Shown: piece after piece, positions 43,255 through 51,555 of the stretch | Numbering within the stretch: position 1 is the first letter of the stretch | How the letters are laid out: each line of letters opens with the position of its first letter | Source of the DNA: Streptomyces sp. NBC_00708 | Lineage (GTDB): Bacteria > Actinomycetota > Actinomycetes > Streptomycetales > Streptomycetaceae | Assembly (NCBI GenBank): GCA_036226585.1 | Contig: CP108999.1 | Location: 91,136 to 155,135 of the forward strand | Length of the DNA: 64,000 bases | Reading direction: 5' to 3' | Translations under genes and position numbers: made by a program | The notes under the pieces: generated by a model | Told to the model about the DNA's origin: nothing | Seen by the model: the letters and a program-made list of their open reading frames with translations, nothing else | The model's database searches: none

Positions 43255-43917
43255 ATGATTCGCGCAGTCGTATTCGACGTTGGTGAGTGCCTGGTGGACG
43301 AGACCCGCGAATATGGCACCTGGGCCGACTGGCTCGGCGTGCCGCGTCACACGTTCGCGGCCTTGTTCGGGGCTGTTATCGCTCAAGGCCGCGACTACCG
43401 GGACGTCTTCCAGGAGCTCCAGCCCGGCTTCGACCTGTACGCCGAACGCGAGCGGCGCGCCGAAGCCGGCAAGCCTGAGCACTTCGGAGAAGAAGATCTC
43501 TACCCCGATGTCCGCGGCGCTCTGCGCACCTTGCGGGCGGACGGGCTATGGCTCGGCATTGCGGGCAACCAGACGGTCCGTGCCGGCGCTATCCTTCGCG
43601 AGCTGTTCTCCAAGGATGTCGACTTGATCGGGACTTCCGACGACTGGGGCGCGAGCAAGCCCGACCGGGCGTTCTTCCATCGCGTGGCCGAGGTAGTGCC
43701 TGCTGCCCCCGGGGAAATTCTCTACGTCGGAGATCGAGTAGACAACGATCTGCGCCCCGGGGCAGCTGCTGGGATGTGCACGGCGCTGGTGCGTCGCGGC
43801 CCGTGGGCGACGATCCAGTGGAACACCGACGAGGCGCTGAACCTCCCAACCTTCCGCCTGGAAAGCCTTCTTGAGCTCTCACCGAAGATCGCGGCGTTCA
43901 ACGCGCGAGGGCGCTGA
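43255..43917 (+). CDS. HAD-family hydrolase
   Basis: 220 residues. Motif I VVFDVGECLVDET (D8; the second Asp is replaced by Gly, as in dehalogenase- and epoxide-hydrolase-like members), motif II GIAGNQT, motif III Lys in GASKPDRAFF, motif IV YVGDRVDNDL. A small helical cap lies between motifs I and II. A phosphatase or dehalogenase reaction is expected; without the second Asp phosphatase activity is less likely. It is convergent with, and overlaps, the XRE-TPR gene by 20 bases. Confidence 0.85.
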   Translation: MIRAVVFDVGECLVDETREYGTWADWLGVPRHTFAALFGAVIAQGRDYRDVFQELQPGFDLYAERERRAEAGKPEHFGEEDLYPDVRGALRTLRADGLWLGIAGNQTVRAGAILRELFSKDVDLIGTSDDWGASKPDRAFFHRVAEVVPAAPGEILYVGDRVDNDLRPGAAAGMCTALVRRGPWATIQWNTDEALNLPTFRLESLLELSPKIAAFNARGR

Positions 43918-45118
43918 CCGTCGTCGACCACCCGTACAGCCGGTCATCGAGGTCCCGTACGCACTGCTCGTTCTGGTGCGGGGCCAGTGCCCGTCGCACT
44001 TCGCGCACGCGGTCCATTCCCGTCGCGTACCAGGTCACCTCCAGTTGATCGAGGGCGCGTAGGGCGTACTTGCACGCGCCGTCGGGGTTTCCGGATGCTG
44101 CCTCGACCGCGGCCAGGTCTCCGTAGACCACGGTGCGCTGCTTGTTCTCGGCGACCGGCATCTCGGCGAGGACCCCGAGGAGCGTCGTGCGGGCCTGCGG
44201 GAGGTGGCCGGCCTTCAGCTGAGTGTTTCCCTTGAAGGCGGCCAGGCGTACCGGGCTGAACCAGTCCAGCCAGTCGGGCGACGCATGCTCGGAACCCGCG
44301 GCGAGCACGTCCTCAGCGTGGCCGATCAGGTGAAGGGCCGTATTTGAGTTGCCGCAACGTGTCTCGCACTCGGCCTCGACCGCGTCCAGCCACGCCAGGA
44401 GCTCCGCCGACGGCGCACCGCGCCGGGCGTAGGTCCGGGCGGCGACCATACGTTCTGCCGCATCGTCCCGCCTGCCGGCCCAAGCCGGGATGAAAGCTGT
44501 GTGAGCCAGGATCGCGGACCCGAGCAGTGGGGCGTCGGCCTCGCCCGCGGCCTGAAGGGCCCGGAGGAAGGTATTGCTCGCGCGCTCCGGTTCGCAGAGG
44601 TCGAAGAACTCGATGCGTCCCGCCAGCAGCCACGTCTCTGCGAGTGCCGCAGCCACAGCTCGACGGGTCTGCCCCGCCGTCTCCGGAAGAAGAGCACAGC
44701 CGAGAGTGGCATGCGCGATTGCGGCCGGGTGAAGGGTGGCCGGGGCGACTGACCAGTAGAGGCGTCGATGTGACCGTGTCACGGCCTCGAAGTCGGTGGC
44801 GACCGAAGCGGGTTGCATGGTGGCGGTCGCTTGGGACGGCACGGCGGCAAGGCCAACCGTGGCACCCGCCAGGCGACGCCTTGCCTCTGGACGGTCGCGC
44901 CCGCCGGGCGGGGTGAACCCCAGTGCGTCAAGGCCCTGGCCGAGGATTCGTGTGAGGGCTTCCCCCAGTTCCGGGTGGGGCCACGGGGGGTTCTCGGACT
45001 CCCAGCGGCGTACCTGTCGGACACCGACGCCGAGCGCGGTGGCCAGAGCTTGCTGGGAGTTGTAGCCAGCGGCGAGCCGGGCGGCCTTCAGGCGGGTGTT
45101 GCTGGGCTTCGGTGTCAC
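43898..45118 (-). CDS. XRE-type regulator with TPR-like C-terminus
   Basis: 406 residues. The N-terminal helix-turn-helix (LKAARLAAGYNSQQALATAL, VGVRQVRRWESENPPWP) is followed by a 300-residue helical repeat region (AALAETWLLAGRIEFFDLCE, ACKYALRALDQLEV). This plan is that of Streptomyces XRE-TPR regulators, which bind small signals or peptides via the TPR part. It diverges from 45300-46102, with repeated AAAGTCCT sites between, and may control the peptide cluster downstream. Confidence 0.85.
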   Translation of the reverse strand: MTPKPSNTRLKAARLAAGYNSQQALATALGVGVRQVRRWESENPPWPHPELGEALTRILGQGLDALGFTPPGGRDRPEARRRLAGATVGLAAVPSQATATMQPASVATDFEAVTRSHRRLYWSVAPATLHPAAIAHATLGCALLPETAGQTRRAVAAALAETWLLAGRIEFFDLCEPERASNTFLRALQAAGEADAPLLGSAILAHTAFIPAWAGRRDDAAERMVAARTYARRGAPSAELLAWLDAVEAECETRCGNSNTALHLIGHAEDVLAAGSEHASPDWLDWFSPVRLAAFKGNTQLKAGHLPQARTTLLGVLAEMPVAENKQRTVVYGDLAAVEAASGNPDGACKYALRALDQLEVTWYATGMDRVREVRRALAPHQNEQCVRDLDDRLYGWSTTVSALAR

Positions 45119-45197
45119 GGTGATCCCTTCTCACGACGATGCCGCCAGTGTGTCACTAGGCCCTCTTTCTATCCACCCACCCTCGAAGGGGTGGTTA

Positions 45198-45239
45198 AAA
45201 GTCCTCTTTAGTGGCACAAAGAGTCCTTTGAAAGTCCTC
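45198..45239. promoter_or_regulatory. Three AAAGTCCT-type repeats between divergent regulators
   Basis: AAAGTCCTC (45198), AAAGAGTCCTTT (45218) and AAAGTCCTC (45231) lie in a locally AT-rich stretch between the XRE-TPR gene and the plus-strand genes. They are likely operators or promoter elements; the XRE-TPR protein is the natural candidate binder. Confidence 0.5.
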
Positions 45240-45299
45240 GAAATCGGGTGAAGCGTAGGTCAGTCTGATCAGCGTTCGCTCAGCCACGAGGAGGTCGAG

Positions 45300-45686
45300 A
45301 TGCCGTCCACGACCACTGTCGGGAACTGCCGGTTAGAGGCGGCCGGCGAATCCTGGGATGCGGTCCGCGTGCCTCGCAGTGTTGGGTGTGACGCGGTCGC
45401 CATTCTCGGAAGCCGCGCCGGAGCGGCCCTTCAGGATCCGTACGAGGGGGGCATGTACTTCTTCATCGCCCCAGGCTCGGCGGATGCGTGGGAGTCCTCT
45501 GCAGTGCCCGGCGCCCGGATTCTCGGACTTGGCGCTCACGTCGTACTTCCGCCGCCGAGACGCATTTCCGGGCCCGGCCCGCACTGGCGGGTCTGCCCGG
45601 TGGACGGCAGGCTCCTCACCGAAACCGCGGCGCTTCGGGCCGCTCTGGAGGATGCGGCGACCCCGCGGGCGGAGGCCCTCCTGTGA
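45300..45686 (+). CDS. Hypothetical protein of a Streptomyces regulator-linked family
   Basis: 128 residues with AGGAGG before the ATG. Pattern: AGESWDAVRVPRSVGCDAVA, MYFFIAPGSADAW, HVVLPPPRRISGPGPHWRVC. Similar short proteins (W.A.RVP...; PP...GP...W) accompany XRE-type regulators and anti-sigma-like ATPases in Streptomyces, with unknown function. The gene order here is the same, so it is probably part of the same regulatory set. Confidence 0.68.
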   Translation: MPSTTTVGNCRLEAAGESWDAVRVPRSVGCDAVAILGSRAGAALQDPYEGGMYFFIAPGSADAWESSAVPGARILGLGAHVVLPPPRRISGPGPHWRVCPVDGRLLTETAALRAALEDAATPRAEALL

Positions 45687-45706
45687 CGGGCCCTCCTTGG
45701 AGTGAT

Positions 45707-46102
45707 ATGCCCGCTTATACCGAGACGCTGCCGAGAGTCCCGGAGTCCGTGCTCCGGGCCCGGAACCTGGTGGACTTGTCGCTCAGAGCCTGGGGGGTGC
45801 ACGACGACCAGGGCGCCGCCAAGCTCGTGGTGAGCGAACTGGTGACGAACACGGTCCAGCATGCGCGGCGATCGTCGGTCCGGGTGACCGTGACCTGGCT
45901 GGGCGACAACAGGGTCCGGGTGGCCGTGGTGGACCTGTCGCGCACGCACCCGGTGCGCCGTTCCGCCGGCTCGGACGGCGAGTCCGGCCGCGGTCTGGAC
46001 ATCGTGGACGCGTTGAGCCGCGGGCAGTGGGGCGTCGACTCGATGCGGTGGGGGAAACGGGTCCGGGCGGACTTGGTATTCGAAGGGCCGACCTGTGAGT
46101 GA
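45707..46102 (+). CDS. RsbW-type anti-sigma/ATP-binding protein
   Basis: 131 residues from ATG 45707, with TTGGAG before it; GTG 45683 would overlap the previous stop. GHKL motifs: N box KLVVSELVTNTVQHA, G1 region VRVAVVDLSRTHP, G2-type GESGRGLDIVDALS. These HATPase_c proteins bind ATP and phosphorylate or sequester partner proteins; many copies exist in Streptomyces. The context suggests a link to the XRE-TPR regulator. Confidence 0.85.
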   Translation: MPAYTETLPRVPESVLRARNLVDLSLRAWGVHDDQGAAKLVVSELVTNTVQHARRSSVRVTVTWLGDNRVRVAVVDLSRTHPVRRSAGSDGESGRGLDIVDALSRGQWGVDSMRWGKRVRADLVFEGPTCE

Positions 46103-46185
46103 GCGTTACCCGTCAGGCCGTGTACCTCGTCGTCCTGCTCGGGATGGCTGCCGTACTCAGCATCGCGATCACGAACAGCGGATGA
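46099..46185 (+). CDS. 28-residue single-helix membrane peptide
   Basis: GTG 46099 overlaps the stop of the ATPase gene (GTGA). The peptide is almost entirely one hydrophobic helix (AVYLVVLLGMAAVLSIAI) with a basic start (VTRQ) and ends TNSG. Overlap and composition argue for translation. The role is unknown, perhaps a regulatory micro-protein. Confidence 0.5.
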   Translation: MSVTRQAVYLVVLLGMAAVLSIAITNSG

Positions 46186-46196
46186 AGGGATCAACC

Positions 46197-46361
46197 ATGG
46201 CGTGTGCCAGATGCGCCCGGCTGCGCGAGGAAGAGGCCCAGGCCTGTAAGGACGGCGACCATTCCGCCGCCACGGACTGCCGCGTCCTGGTCGGCCGGCA
46301 TCCCCATCGCGACGATGCGCCCTCTGCGAAGAAGGACGCCCACGAGCTGGAGCCCAGCTGA
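46197..46361 (+). CDS. Small Cys/His-containing protein, 54 aa
   Basis: ATG 46197 has GAAGGGA six bases upstream. It reads MACARCARLREEEAQACKDG, then DCRVLVGRHPHRDD, with four cysteines and two histidines in 35 residues, possibly a zinc site. It lies between the regulators and the peptide precursor. Confidence 0.55.
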   Translation: MACARCARLREEEAQACKDGDHSAATDCRVLVGRHPHRDDAPSAKKDAHELEPS

Positions 46362-46453
46362 GTCGCCCGCCGTCTCCGTCTCGATCCGCCGGGGAACGCA
46401 CAGATCCGCACCGCCACAACAACGGTGCCTGCAAGCCCAGGTCGAAGGTTCCC

Positions 46454-46525
46454 GTGGTCCGTGTGTGCCAGATCGCCGTTTTCGTGGCCGCGCTCGCTCT
46501 GATCGTCATGGCAGCCGGGTGGTGA
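46454..46525 (+). CDS. Possible 23-residue membrane peptide
   Basis: GTG 46454 follows GAAGG. The peptide VCQIAVFVAALALIVMAAGW is one hydrophobic helix, similar in kind to 46099-46185. Evidence is weak, as no overlap ties it to a neighbour. Confidence 0.3.
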   Translation: MVRVCQIAVFVAALALIVMAAGW

Positions 46526-46648
46526 CCCTCCCGCCACCGTGCTGAACCAAGCTTCCCGCCTCGACCAGGGGCGGGCAGGCGGCGCCCTCGGGCTCCGCTC
46601 TCACCGGTACGGGCATCCGGCCCGTGCCGCTCATCGAAGGGAACGCTC

Positions 46649-46759
46649 ATGGAGCAGTCCAAGTCCGCGCTCGCTGCGGCGTCGACGTCGGGCCAGCAGG
46701 CCGACGAGCTGACCACCGGCCCGATCGTCATCGCGGTCGACGTGGAGGACGAGGAGTAG
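46649..46759 (+). CDS. Putative RiPP precursor peptide, 36 aa
   Basis: ATG 46649 has GAAGGGA six bases upstream. The N-terminal part (MEQSKSALAAASTSGQQADE) looks like a leader, and the C-terminal part TTGPIVIAVDVEDEE like a core with a hydrophobic centre. There is no Cys, so azole formation from Cys is excluded; thioamide formation on the backbone or Ser/Thr chemistry remains possible. It lies 117 bases upstream of tfuA and ycaO in the same direction; the gap holds a GC-rich repeat (GGGCGCCC twice) that could partly terminate transcription and raise precursor over enzymes. Confidence 0.65.
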   Translation: MEQSKSALAAASTSGQQADELTTGPIVIAVDVEDEE

Positions 46760-46876
46760 CCACTTCTCGCATCCCCTGAACGGGGCGCCCCACCCTCAGC
46801 CGGCTCGTCGGTCTTGCTGCGCCGGGGGCCGGGGCGCCCGCACTCTCTTCTTCTTCGCACCGCCGGGAGGCCGCTG

Positions 46877-48109
46877 GTGATTCATGTGTTCGTCGGGCCG
46901 ACGCTGTCGCGGTCGGAACCGCTGCTGTCGGGCCCAGGACTGCGGGTGCGGCCCCCGGCCGGGCACGGTGACCTCTTCGATCCCGAGATCGGCGAGGGCG
47001 ACACGGTCGTGCTCATCGACGGGGTATTCCACCAGGCCCCCGCGCTGCGCCACAAGGAGATCCTGGCCGCGTTGGACCGGGGCGCGGCGGTGATCGGGGC
47101 GGCGAGCATCGGCGCCCTGCGCGCGGCCGAGCTCGACATGCTCGGCATGCTCGGCGTCGGCGCGATCTACACCGCCTACGTCCACGGTGTCATCGAGGGG
47201 GACGACGAGGTCGCGGTCGGGCAGGCGCCCGACGGCGGGTGGGAGGCGCTGACCTGGCCGCTGGTCAACTGCCGCCACGTCCTGGTCCTCGCCCAGCAGG
47301 CCGGGATCCTCGACGGCGCCAGGACGGCCGGCCTCCTTGAGGCGCTGCGCGCGGTCTACTACCCGCATCGCACCTGGGCCGCGGTCAGGGCCGTGTGCGA
47401 GCGATCCGGCGAGAAGGCGTTCGCGACGTGGCTGACGGAACAGCGCACGGCCGACCAGCACTTCGGCGACCTCAAGCGCCTCGACGCGCTCGCCGCCGTC
47501 CAGATCGCCCTCGACGGCGTCCCGGCACCGGTCCCGGCCGAAGTGCGGCAGGAGACGGTGTACTTCAGGCGCTGGTCCAACGCGGCCGTCCGTGACCAGG
47601 TGGACGGGATGGATCTTGCGGCCGAGGACCGCCTGCTCTACCAGCAGGTCTTCGATCCCCTCTTCCACGAGCGGTGGCAAGCCTTCCTGGAGCACCTGTC
47701 CCGGCACCCGTCCGACGGCGGCCCCGGCATGGGCCTGGCCGAGCGTGTGACCCGGGCGGGCGGCGGGCGCCTGCCGGGCGACCAGCTCTTCCACCCGGTG
47801 ATCGACTTACGCGAGAGGCACACCAGGGCGCTGCTGCTGGCCGCGGAGAGCGCTGCGGACCGCCGGGCCGTCGCCCGGTACGCGGCGGCGCTGGCACGGT
47901 TCGGGGCCCCTGCCTCGGCGGTAGGCGAGGACGTGACCCGAAGGGTGCTTCTGCAGGTGTGGCGGTGCCCCGAGACGGAGCTCGACGCGGAGGCGTCCGC
48001 GCGCGGACTCGTCAACGGGGCGGGCGCCGTCCACGCGGCCAAGCGCCTGATCCCCGGCTACCTGCACGAAGCCCGGAACCAGACGAGACAGGGGACGGTG
48101 GCCAGATGA
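46877..48109 (+). CDS. TfuA-like YcaO partner
   Basis: 410 residues from GTG 46877, preceded by GGGAGG. The TfuA domain is clear: IHVFVGPTLSRSEPL, DTVVLIDGVFHQAPALRHKE, AAVIGAASIGALRAAELDML, GAIYTAYVHGVIEGDDEVAV. TfuA proteins help YcaO enzymes make thioamides, as in thioviridamide and in methyl-coenzyme M reductase thioglycine, probably by delivering sulfur. The C-terminal 170 residues are an extra helical region, as in other long TfuA proteins. The stop overlaps the ycaO ATG. Confidence 0.9.
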   Translation: MIHVFVGPTLSRSEPLLSGPGLRVRPPAGHGDLFDPEIGEGDTVVLIDGVFHQAPALRHKEILAALDRGAAVIGAASIGALRAAELDMLGMLGVGAIYTAYVHGVIEGDDEVAVGQAPDGGWEALTWPLVNCRHVLVLAQQAGILDGARTAGLLEALRAVYYPHRTWAAVRAVCERSGEKAFATWLTEQRTADQHFGDLKRLDALAAVQIALDGVPAPVPAEVRQETVYFRRWSNAAVRDQVDGMDLAAEDRLLYQQVFDPLFHERWQAFLEHLSRHPSDGGPGMGLAERVTRAGGGRLPGDQLFHPVIDLRERHTRALLLAAESAADRRAVARYAAALARFGAPASAVGEDVTRRVLLQVWRCPETELDAEASARGLVNGAGAVHAAKRLIPGYLHEARNQTRQGTVAR

Positions 48110-49251
48110 ACGGCGTTGAGGAGCGGATCAGGCTGGCGGGCACGGTGCGGGCCAGGACTCCCGAAGCCACCTGGCAGGCGGTCTCGGGCCGGCTGACGGA
48201 GTACGGCATCACGCGGGTCGCGGACCTGACCGGCCTGGACTGCGTCGGCCTCCCCGTTTTCACCGCGATCCGCCCCGCCTCCCGCACCCTGAGCACCGCG
48301 CAGGGCAAGGGCGCCACCCCGCTGCTGGCGAAGCTGTCGGCCGTGATGGAAGCGATCGAGCTCTACCACGTCGAGCAGCCGCTGCCCATCACCGCCCGCG
48401 GCCCGGCCGACACCGTCGCACCCGACTGCCCCCTCAACGCCCTGCCCCGCCACAGCCCGTTCGCCGACCAGGCACTGGGCCGGCTGGTGTGGGACTGGAC
48501 GACGGCCACCGGGGTGGTGCGCGGCGAAGAGGTCCTGCTGCCGGTGGACCTGGTCCGCCGCCGCTCGCTGCGCCCGGCGTGGACACCGGATGTGTGGCGG
48601 GCCACCAGCACCGGCCTGGCGTGCGGCAACATCCGCGACGAGGCCCTGCTCCACGCCCTGTTCGAGGTGGTGGAGCGCGACGTCCTGTTCCGTGACGCAC
48701 AACTGGGAGGCCGGGCCCGCACACCGGTCGAGGTCACCACCGTCGAGGACCCGCACGTACAGGACGTCCTGGACCGTCTCCGGGCGGCGGGCACGGTCCC
48801 GGAGGCCGCGCTCGTCGTCGGGCCGTACGACCTGCCGGTGTGCGTGGCCTACCTCCCCTCCCCGGACCACCCCGGCCTCGTCTACGCCGGGGGCGGCTGC
48901 CACACCGTCCCGGAGATCGCCCTGTCACGGGCCCTGACGGAAGCGGCGCAGTCGCGGCTGACCGCCATCTCCGGCATGCGAGACGATCTGCCCACCGACC
49001 CCGCACACTTCGCTCCCGCGCCCCGCCGCCACCCGGCCCGGCTCATGCCGTGGCCGCAGGCCACCTCGCACTTCGCCCGCCCTGGCGGGGGATTCGCCAC
49101 CCAGGTCGCAGCTGTCGCCCGCCGCGTCGAGTACGTCACCGGGCACGAGCCGGCCGCCCTCGATCTGAGCGGCCCGGACCACCCTGTCCACGCCGTGCAG
49201 GTCATCTGCCCCGGCACCCGCTCCCGGATCAGAAGGTCGATGCCCCGATGA
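48106..49251 (+). CDS. YcaO cyclodehydratase/thioamide synthetase
   Basis: 381 residues. ATP-binding elements: AQGKGATPLLAKLSAVMEAI with the paired Glu residues near 82 and 85, TSTGLACGNIRDEALLHAL, EVVERD at about 187-192, then ALTEAAQSRLTAISGMRDD. YcaO enzymes activate peptide amide oxygens with ATP; with TfuA the product is usually a thioamide. The C-terminus lacks the proline-rich PxPxP tail typical of azoline-forming YcaOs, which supports thioamidation. The start and stop overlap the neighbouring genes. Confidence 0.9.
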   Translation: MNGVEERIRLAGTVRARTPEATWQAVSGRLTEYGITRVADLTGLDCVGLPVFTAIRPASRTLSTAQGKGATPLLAKLSAVMEAIELYHVEQPLPITARGPADTVAPDCPLNALPRHSPFADQALGRLVWDWTTATGVVRGEEVLLPVDLVRRRSLRPAWTPDVWRATSTGLACGNIRDEALLHALFEVVERDVLFRDAQLGGRARTPVEVTTVEDPHVQDVLDRLRAAGTVPEAALVVGPYDLPVCVAYLPSPDHPGLVYAGGGCHTVPEIALSRALTEAAQSRLTAISGMRDDLPTDPAHFAPAPRRHPARLMPWPQATSHFARPGGGFATQVAAVARRVEYVTGHEPAALDLSGPDHPVHAVQVICPGTRSRIRRSMPR

Positions 49252-50123
49252 ACACCTCCCGCACAGCTCTCGACCACGCCACCGGCACCAGGTGGTCGCA
49301 GTACGACGCGTTCTACCGCGCCAGGGCGGGCACCAGTCTGGTCGCCGACCTCTACGCCGCCGCGATGGGCGACGACTACCCGGTCGAGGTCGGCGCCTCC
49401 AGCTCCTGCGACTGGCACCTGCTCGGGCTGCTGACCACTCGCCTGCGTCTGCGCCCTGGGCGGCGCCTGGTCGACGCCGGGTGCGGCACCGGCGGCATCG
49501 GCTTGTGGCTGGCGCGCGCACTGGGCGTCCGCGTCGACGGGTTCGACCTCTCCCCGGAAGCCGTCGCACAGGCCACCGCGCGCCGCGACCAGTTCCTGGG
49601 CGCCCGCACCGACCACGCCGTCTTCCGAACCGCCGAGCTGGAGAACACGGGCCTGCCCACCGCTCACGCCCAGGGCATCGTGTGCGTGGACGTCCTCGGC
49701 CGGGCCACCGACCGGGGCGCCGCACTGGCTGAACTCGCCCGCGTCCTGGAGCCCGGCGGCCGCCTGGTCGTCACCCGGGCCCTGCGCCGAGGCGCGGAAC
49801 CCCAGTGGCACCACCAGGTCGCGGCGGCCGGCCTGGCCCAGGAGCACCTCGACGACCGGCCGGGCGAACCCGCGATGTGGGAACGCCTGTACCGGCTGTG
49901 GATCCAGCACGCCGCCCAGCTGCGCCACGAGCTCGGCGACGTCCAGGCCGAGCGCATGCTCCGCGAGGCCGAGCAGACCCTGCCGACGCTGCGCGGGCGC
50001 CGGGCGGTCCTGCTCACCCTGCGCCGCCTCCCGTACGAACCGGCAGCGCAGGGGGCGGCCGATACGATGACCAGGCCAGACAGCCGCCCCGGCGACCGGC
50101 CCACCGGAAGGACCCAGCAGTGA
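49248..50123 (+). CDS. SAM-dependent methyltransferase of the RiPP cluster
   Basis: 291 residues. Class I Rossmann signature VDAGCGTGGIGLWLA (about 75-89), acidic loop DGFDLSP, and post-motifs GIVCVDVLGRAT and LEPGGRLVVTRAL. The substrate is probably the modified peptide, at a side chain or terminus. It overlaps ycaO at the start and the dehydrogenase at the stop, so all four enzymes are stoichiometrically coupled. Confidence 0.85.
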   Translation: MNTSRTALDHATGTRWSQYDAFYRARAGTSLVADLYAAAMGDDYPVEVGASSSCDWHLLGLLTTRLRLRPGRRLVDAGCGTGGIGLWLARALGVRVDGFDLSPEAVAQATARRDQFLGARTDHAVFRTAELENTGLPTAHAQGIVCVDVLGRATDRGAALAELARVLEPGGRLVVTRALRRGAEPQWHHQVAAAGLAQEHLDDRPGEPAMWERLYRLWIQHAAQLRHELGDVQAERMLREAEQTLPTLRGRRAVLLTLRRLPYEPAAQGAADTMTRPDSRPGDRPTGRTQQ

Positions 50124-51136
50124 CCCAGCAACAGCACCCTGCCCGCGCGGCGGTGTTCTCGGCCGGGTCCTGGGGCACGGCCGTCGGGAAGATCCTCGCG
50201 GACGCCGGGACCAGAGTCGTCATGCACGCCCGGCGCGACGAGATCGCCGACAGCATCAACGACAAGCACCGCAACCCGGGCTACTTCCCGGACGTCGAGC
50301 TGCCCCACACGATGACGGCCACCACCGACCCGGCGACCGCCCTGGACGGTGCGGACTTCCTCGTGCTGTCCATCCCCGCGCAGTCCCTGCGCACCAGCCT
50401 GGCCGCCTGGGCCCCGCACATCGGCCCCTCCACGGTGATCGTGTCCCTGATGAAGGGCATCGAGCTCGGCACCGGGCTGCGAGCCTCCCAGGTGATCATG
50501 GACGTGACCGGCCTGCCCCAGGAACGGGTCGCGGTCCTCTCCGGCCCCAACCTCGCCCGCGAGATCATGGCCGGGCAGCCGGCGGCCGCGACGATCGCCT
50601 GCACAAACGAACAGGTCGCCCGCCGCGTCCAGGCGGCCTGCCACACCCCGTACTTCCGCCCGTACACCGGCACGGACGTGACCGGGTGCGAGCTGGGCGG
50701 CGCGGTGAAGAACGTCATCGCGCTCGCCGTCGGCATCGCCTCCGGCATGGGCCTGGGCCACAACGGGGAGGCCATGCTCATCACCCGCGGTCTCGCGGAG
50801 ACGAACCGCCTGGCCGTGGCCATGGGCGCCCAGCCGGCCACCCTCGCCGGGCTCTCCGGCGTCGGCGACCTCATCGCGACGTGCTCCTCGCCCCTCTCCC
50901 GCAACCGCACCTTCGGCCTCCACCTGGGCCAGGGCATGAGCGTCACCGAGGCCACCGCCGCGACCCGCCAGACCACCGAAGGCGTCAAGTCCGCACAGTC
51001 GATCCTCGCCCTGGCCCACGACCACGGCGTCGAGATGCCCATCACCGAGGTCATGTCCGCACTGCTCCTCGGAAAGCTGACCCTGGACGAGGCCGCCGCC
51101 GCACTCATGCAGCGGCCCCCCAAGCCCGAGCACTGA
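50120..51136 (+). CDS. GpsA-like NAD(P)-dependent dehydrogenase of the RiPP cluster
   Basis: 338 residues from GTG 50120. N-terminal Rossmann AVFSAGSWGTAVGKILADAG, SLMKGIELGTG, SGPNLAREIM, catalytic Lys region GGAVKNVIALAVGIASGMGL and ITRGLAETNRLAVAMGAQP are all those of glycerol-3-phosphate dehydrogenase. The first glycine position of the usual GxGxxG is Ala-Gly-Ser. A complete GpsA inside a peptide cluster is odd. It may supply glycerol-3-phosphate for a tailoring step, reduce the peptide, or be a recruited paralogue. Confidence 0.85.
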   Translation: MTQQQHPARAAVFSAGSWGTAVGKILADAGTRVVMHARRDEIADSINDKHRNPGYFPDVELPHTMTATTDPATALDGADFLVLSIPAQSLRTSLAAWAPHIGPSTVIVSLMKGIELGTGLRASQVIMDVTGLPQERVAVLSGPNLAREIMAGQPAAATIACTNEQVARRVQAACHTPYFRPYTGTDVTGCELGGAVKNVIALAVGIASGMGLGHNGEAMLITRGLAETNRLAVAMGAQPATLAGLSGVGDLIATCSSPLSRNRTFGLHLGQGMSVTEATAATRQTTEGVKSAQSILALAHDHGVEMPITEVMSALLLGKLTLDEAAAALMQRPPKPEH

Positions 51137-51198
51137 CACCGAGCCCCGCACCCCGGGCTGCCCCTGATTCGCACCCTCCCGACACGGAGGTCCCACCC

Positions 51199-51555
51199 AT
51201 GCCCGAATTTGTCCTGCCCGCCTGCCGGATCGCCGCCACCCTCGCTCTCATCGTGTGGATGATCACCGCCTTCACGGCCAGGCCCGGCCGGTGGCTGCGC
51301 TGGAAGATGTTCTGCCGCGCGTCCTTCACCGTCGTCTCGCTCACCGGCACCACCGCCGACGGGCGCACCGAGCCGGTCAACGTCTACGAATTCCTCTCGC
51401 CCGGCAGCTTCATCCTCGGCCCGCCGCAACTCCAGGCGATCTGCGACCACCTCACCCAGACGGGCCGCTACCGGAGCATCGACGGAACCGGCCGCTTCCT
51501 GTCCCACCGCGGCGAGCAGCAGATCGAGGTGAAGGCCGGCCATGTGGTTCTTTGA
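51199..51555 (+). CDS. Small membrane partner of the HTTM protein
   Basis: 118 residues with ACGGAGG before the ATG. One transmembrane helix (IAATLALIVWMITAFTA), a basic segment (GRWLRWKMFCRASFTVVS) and a soluble tail (PVNVYEFLSPGSFILGPPQL). It overlaps the next gene by 14 bases. Such small proteins often precede HTTM-type membrane proteins in actinobacteria, which suggests a two-part membrane enzyme. Confidence 0.68.
   Translation: MPEFVLPACRIAATLALIVWMITAFTARPGRWLRWKMFCRASFTVVSLTGTTADGRTEPVNVYEFLSPGSFILGPPQLQAICDHLTQTGRYRSIDGTGRFLSHRGEQQIEVKAGHVVL

Noticed and set aside
48058..48903. 281-aa minus-strand frame opposite ycaO
   Set aside because: Shadow of the well-supported YcaO frame.
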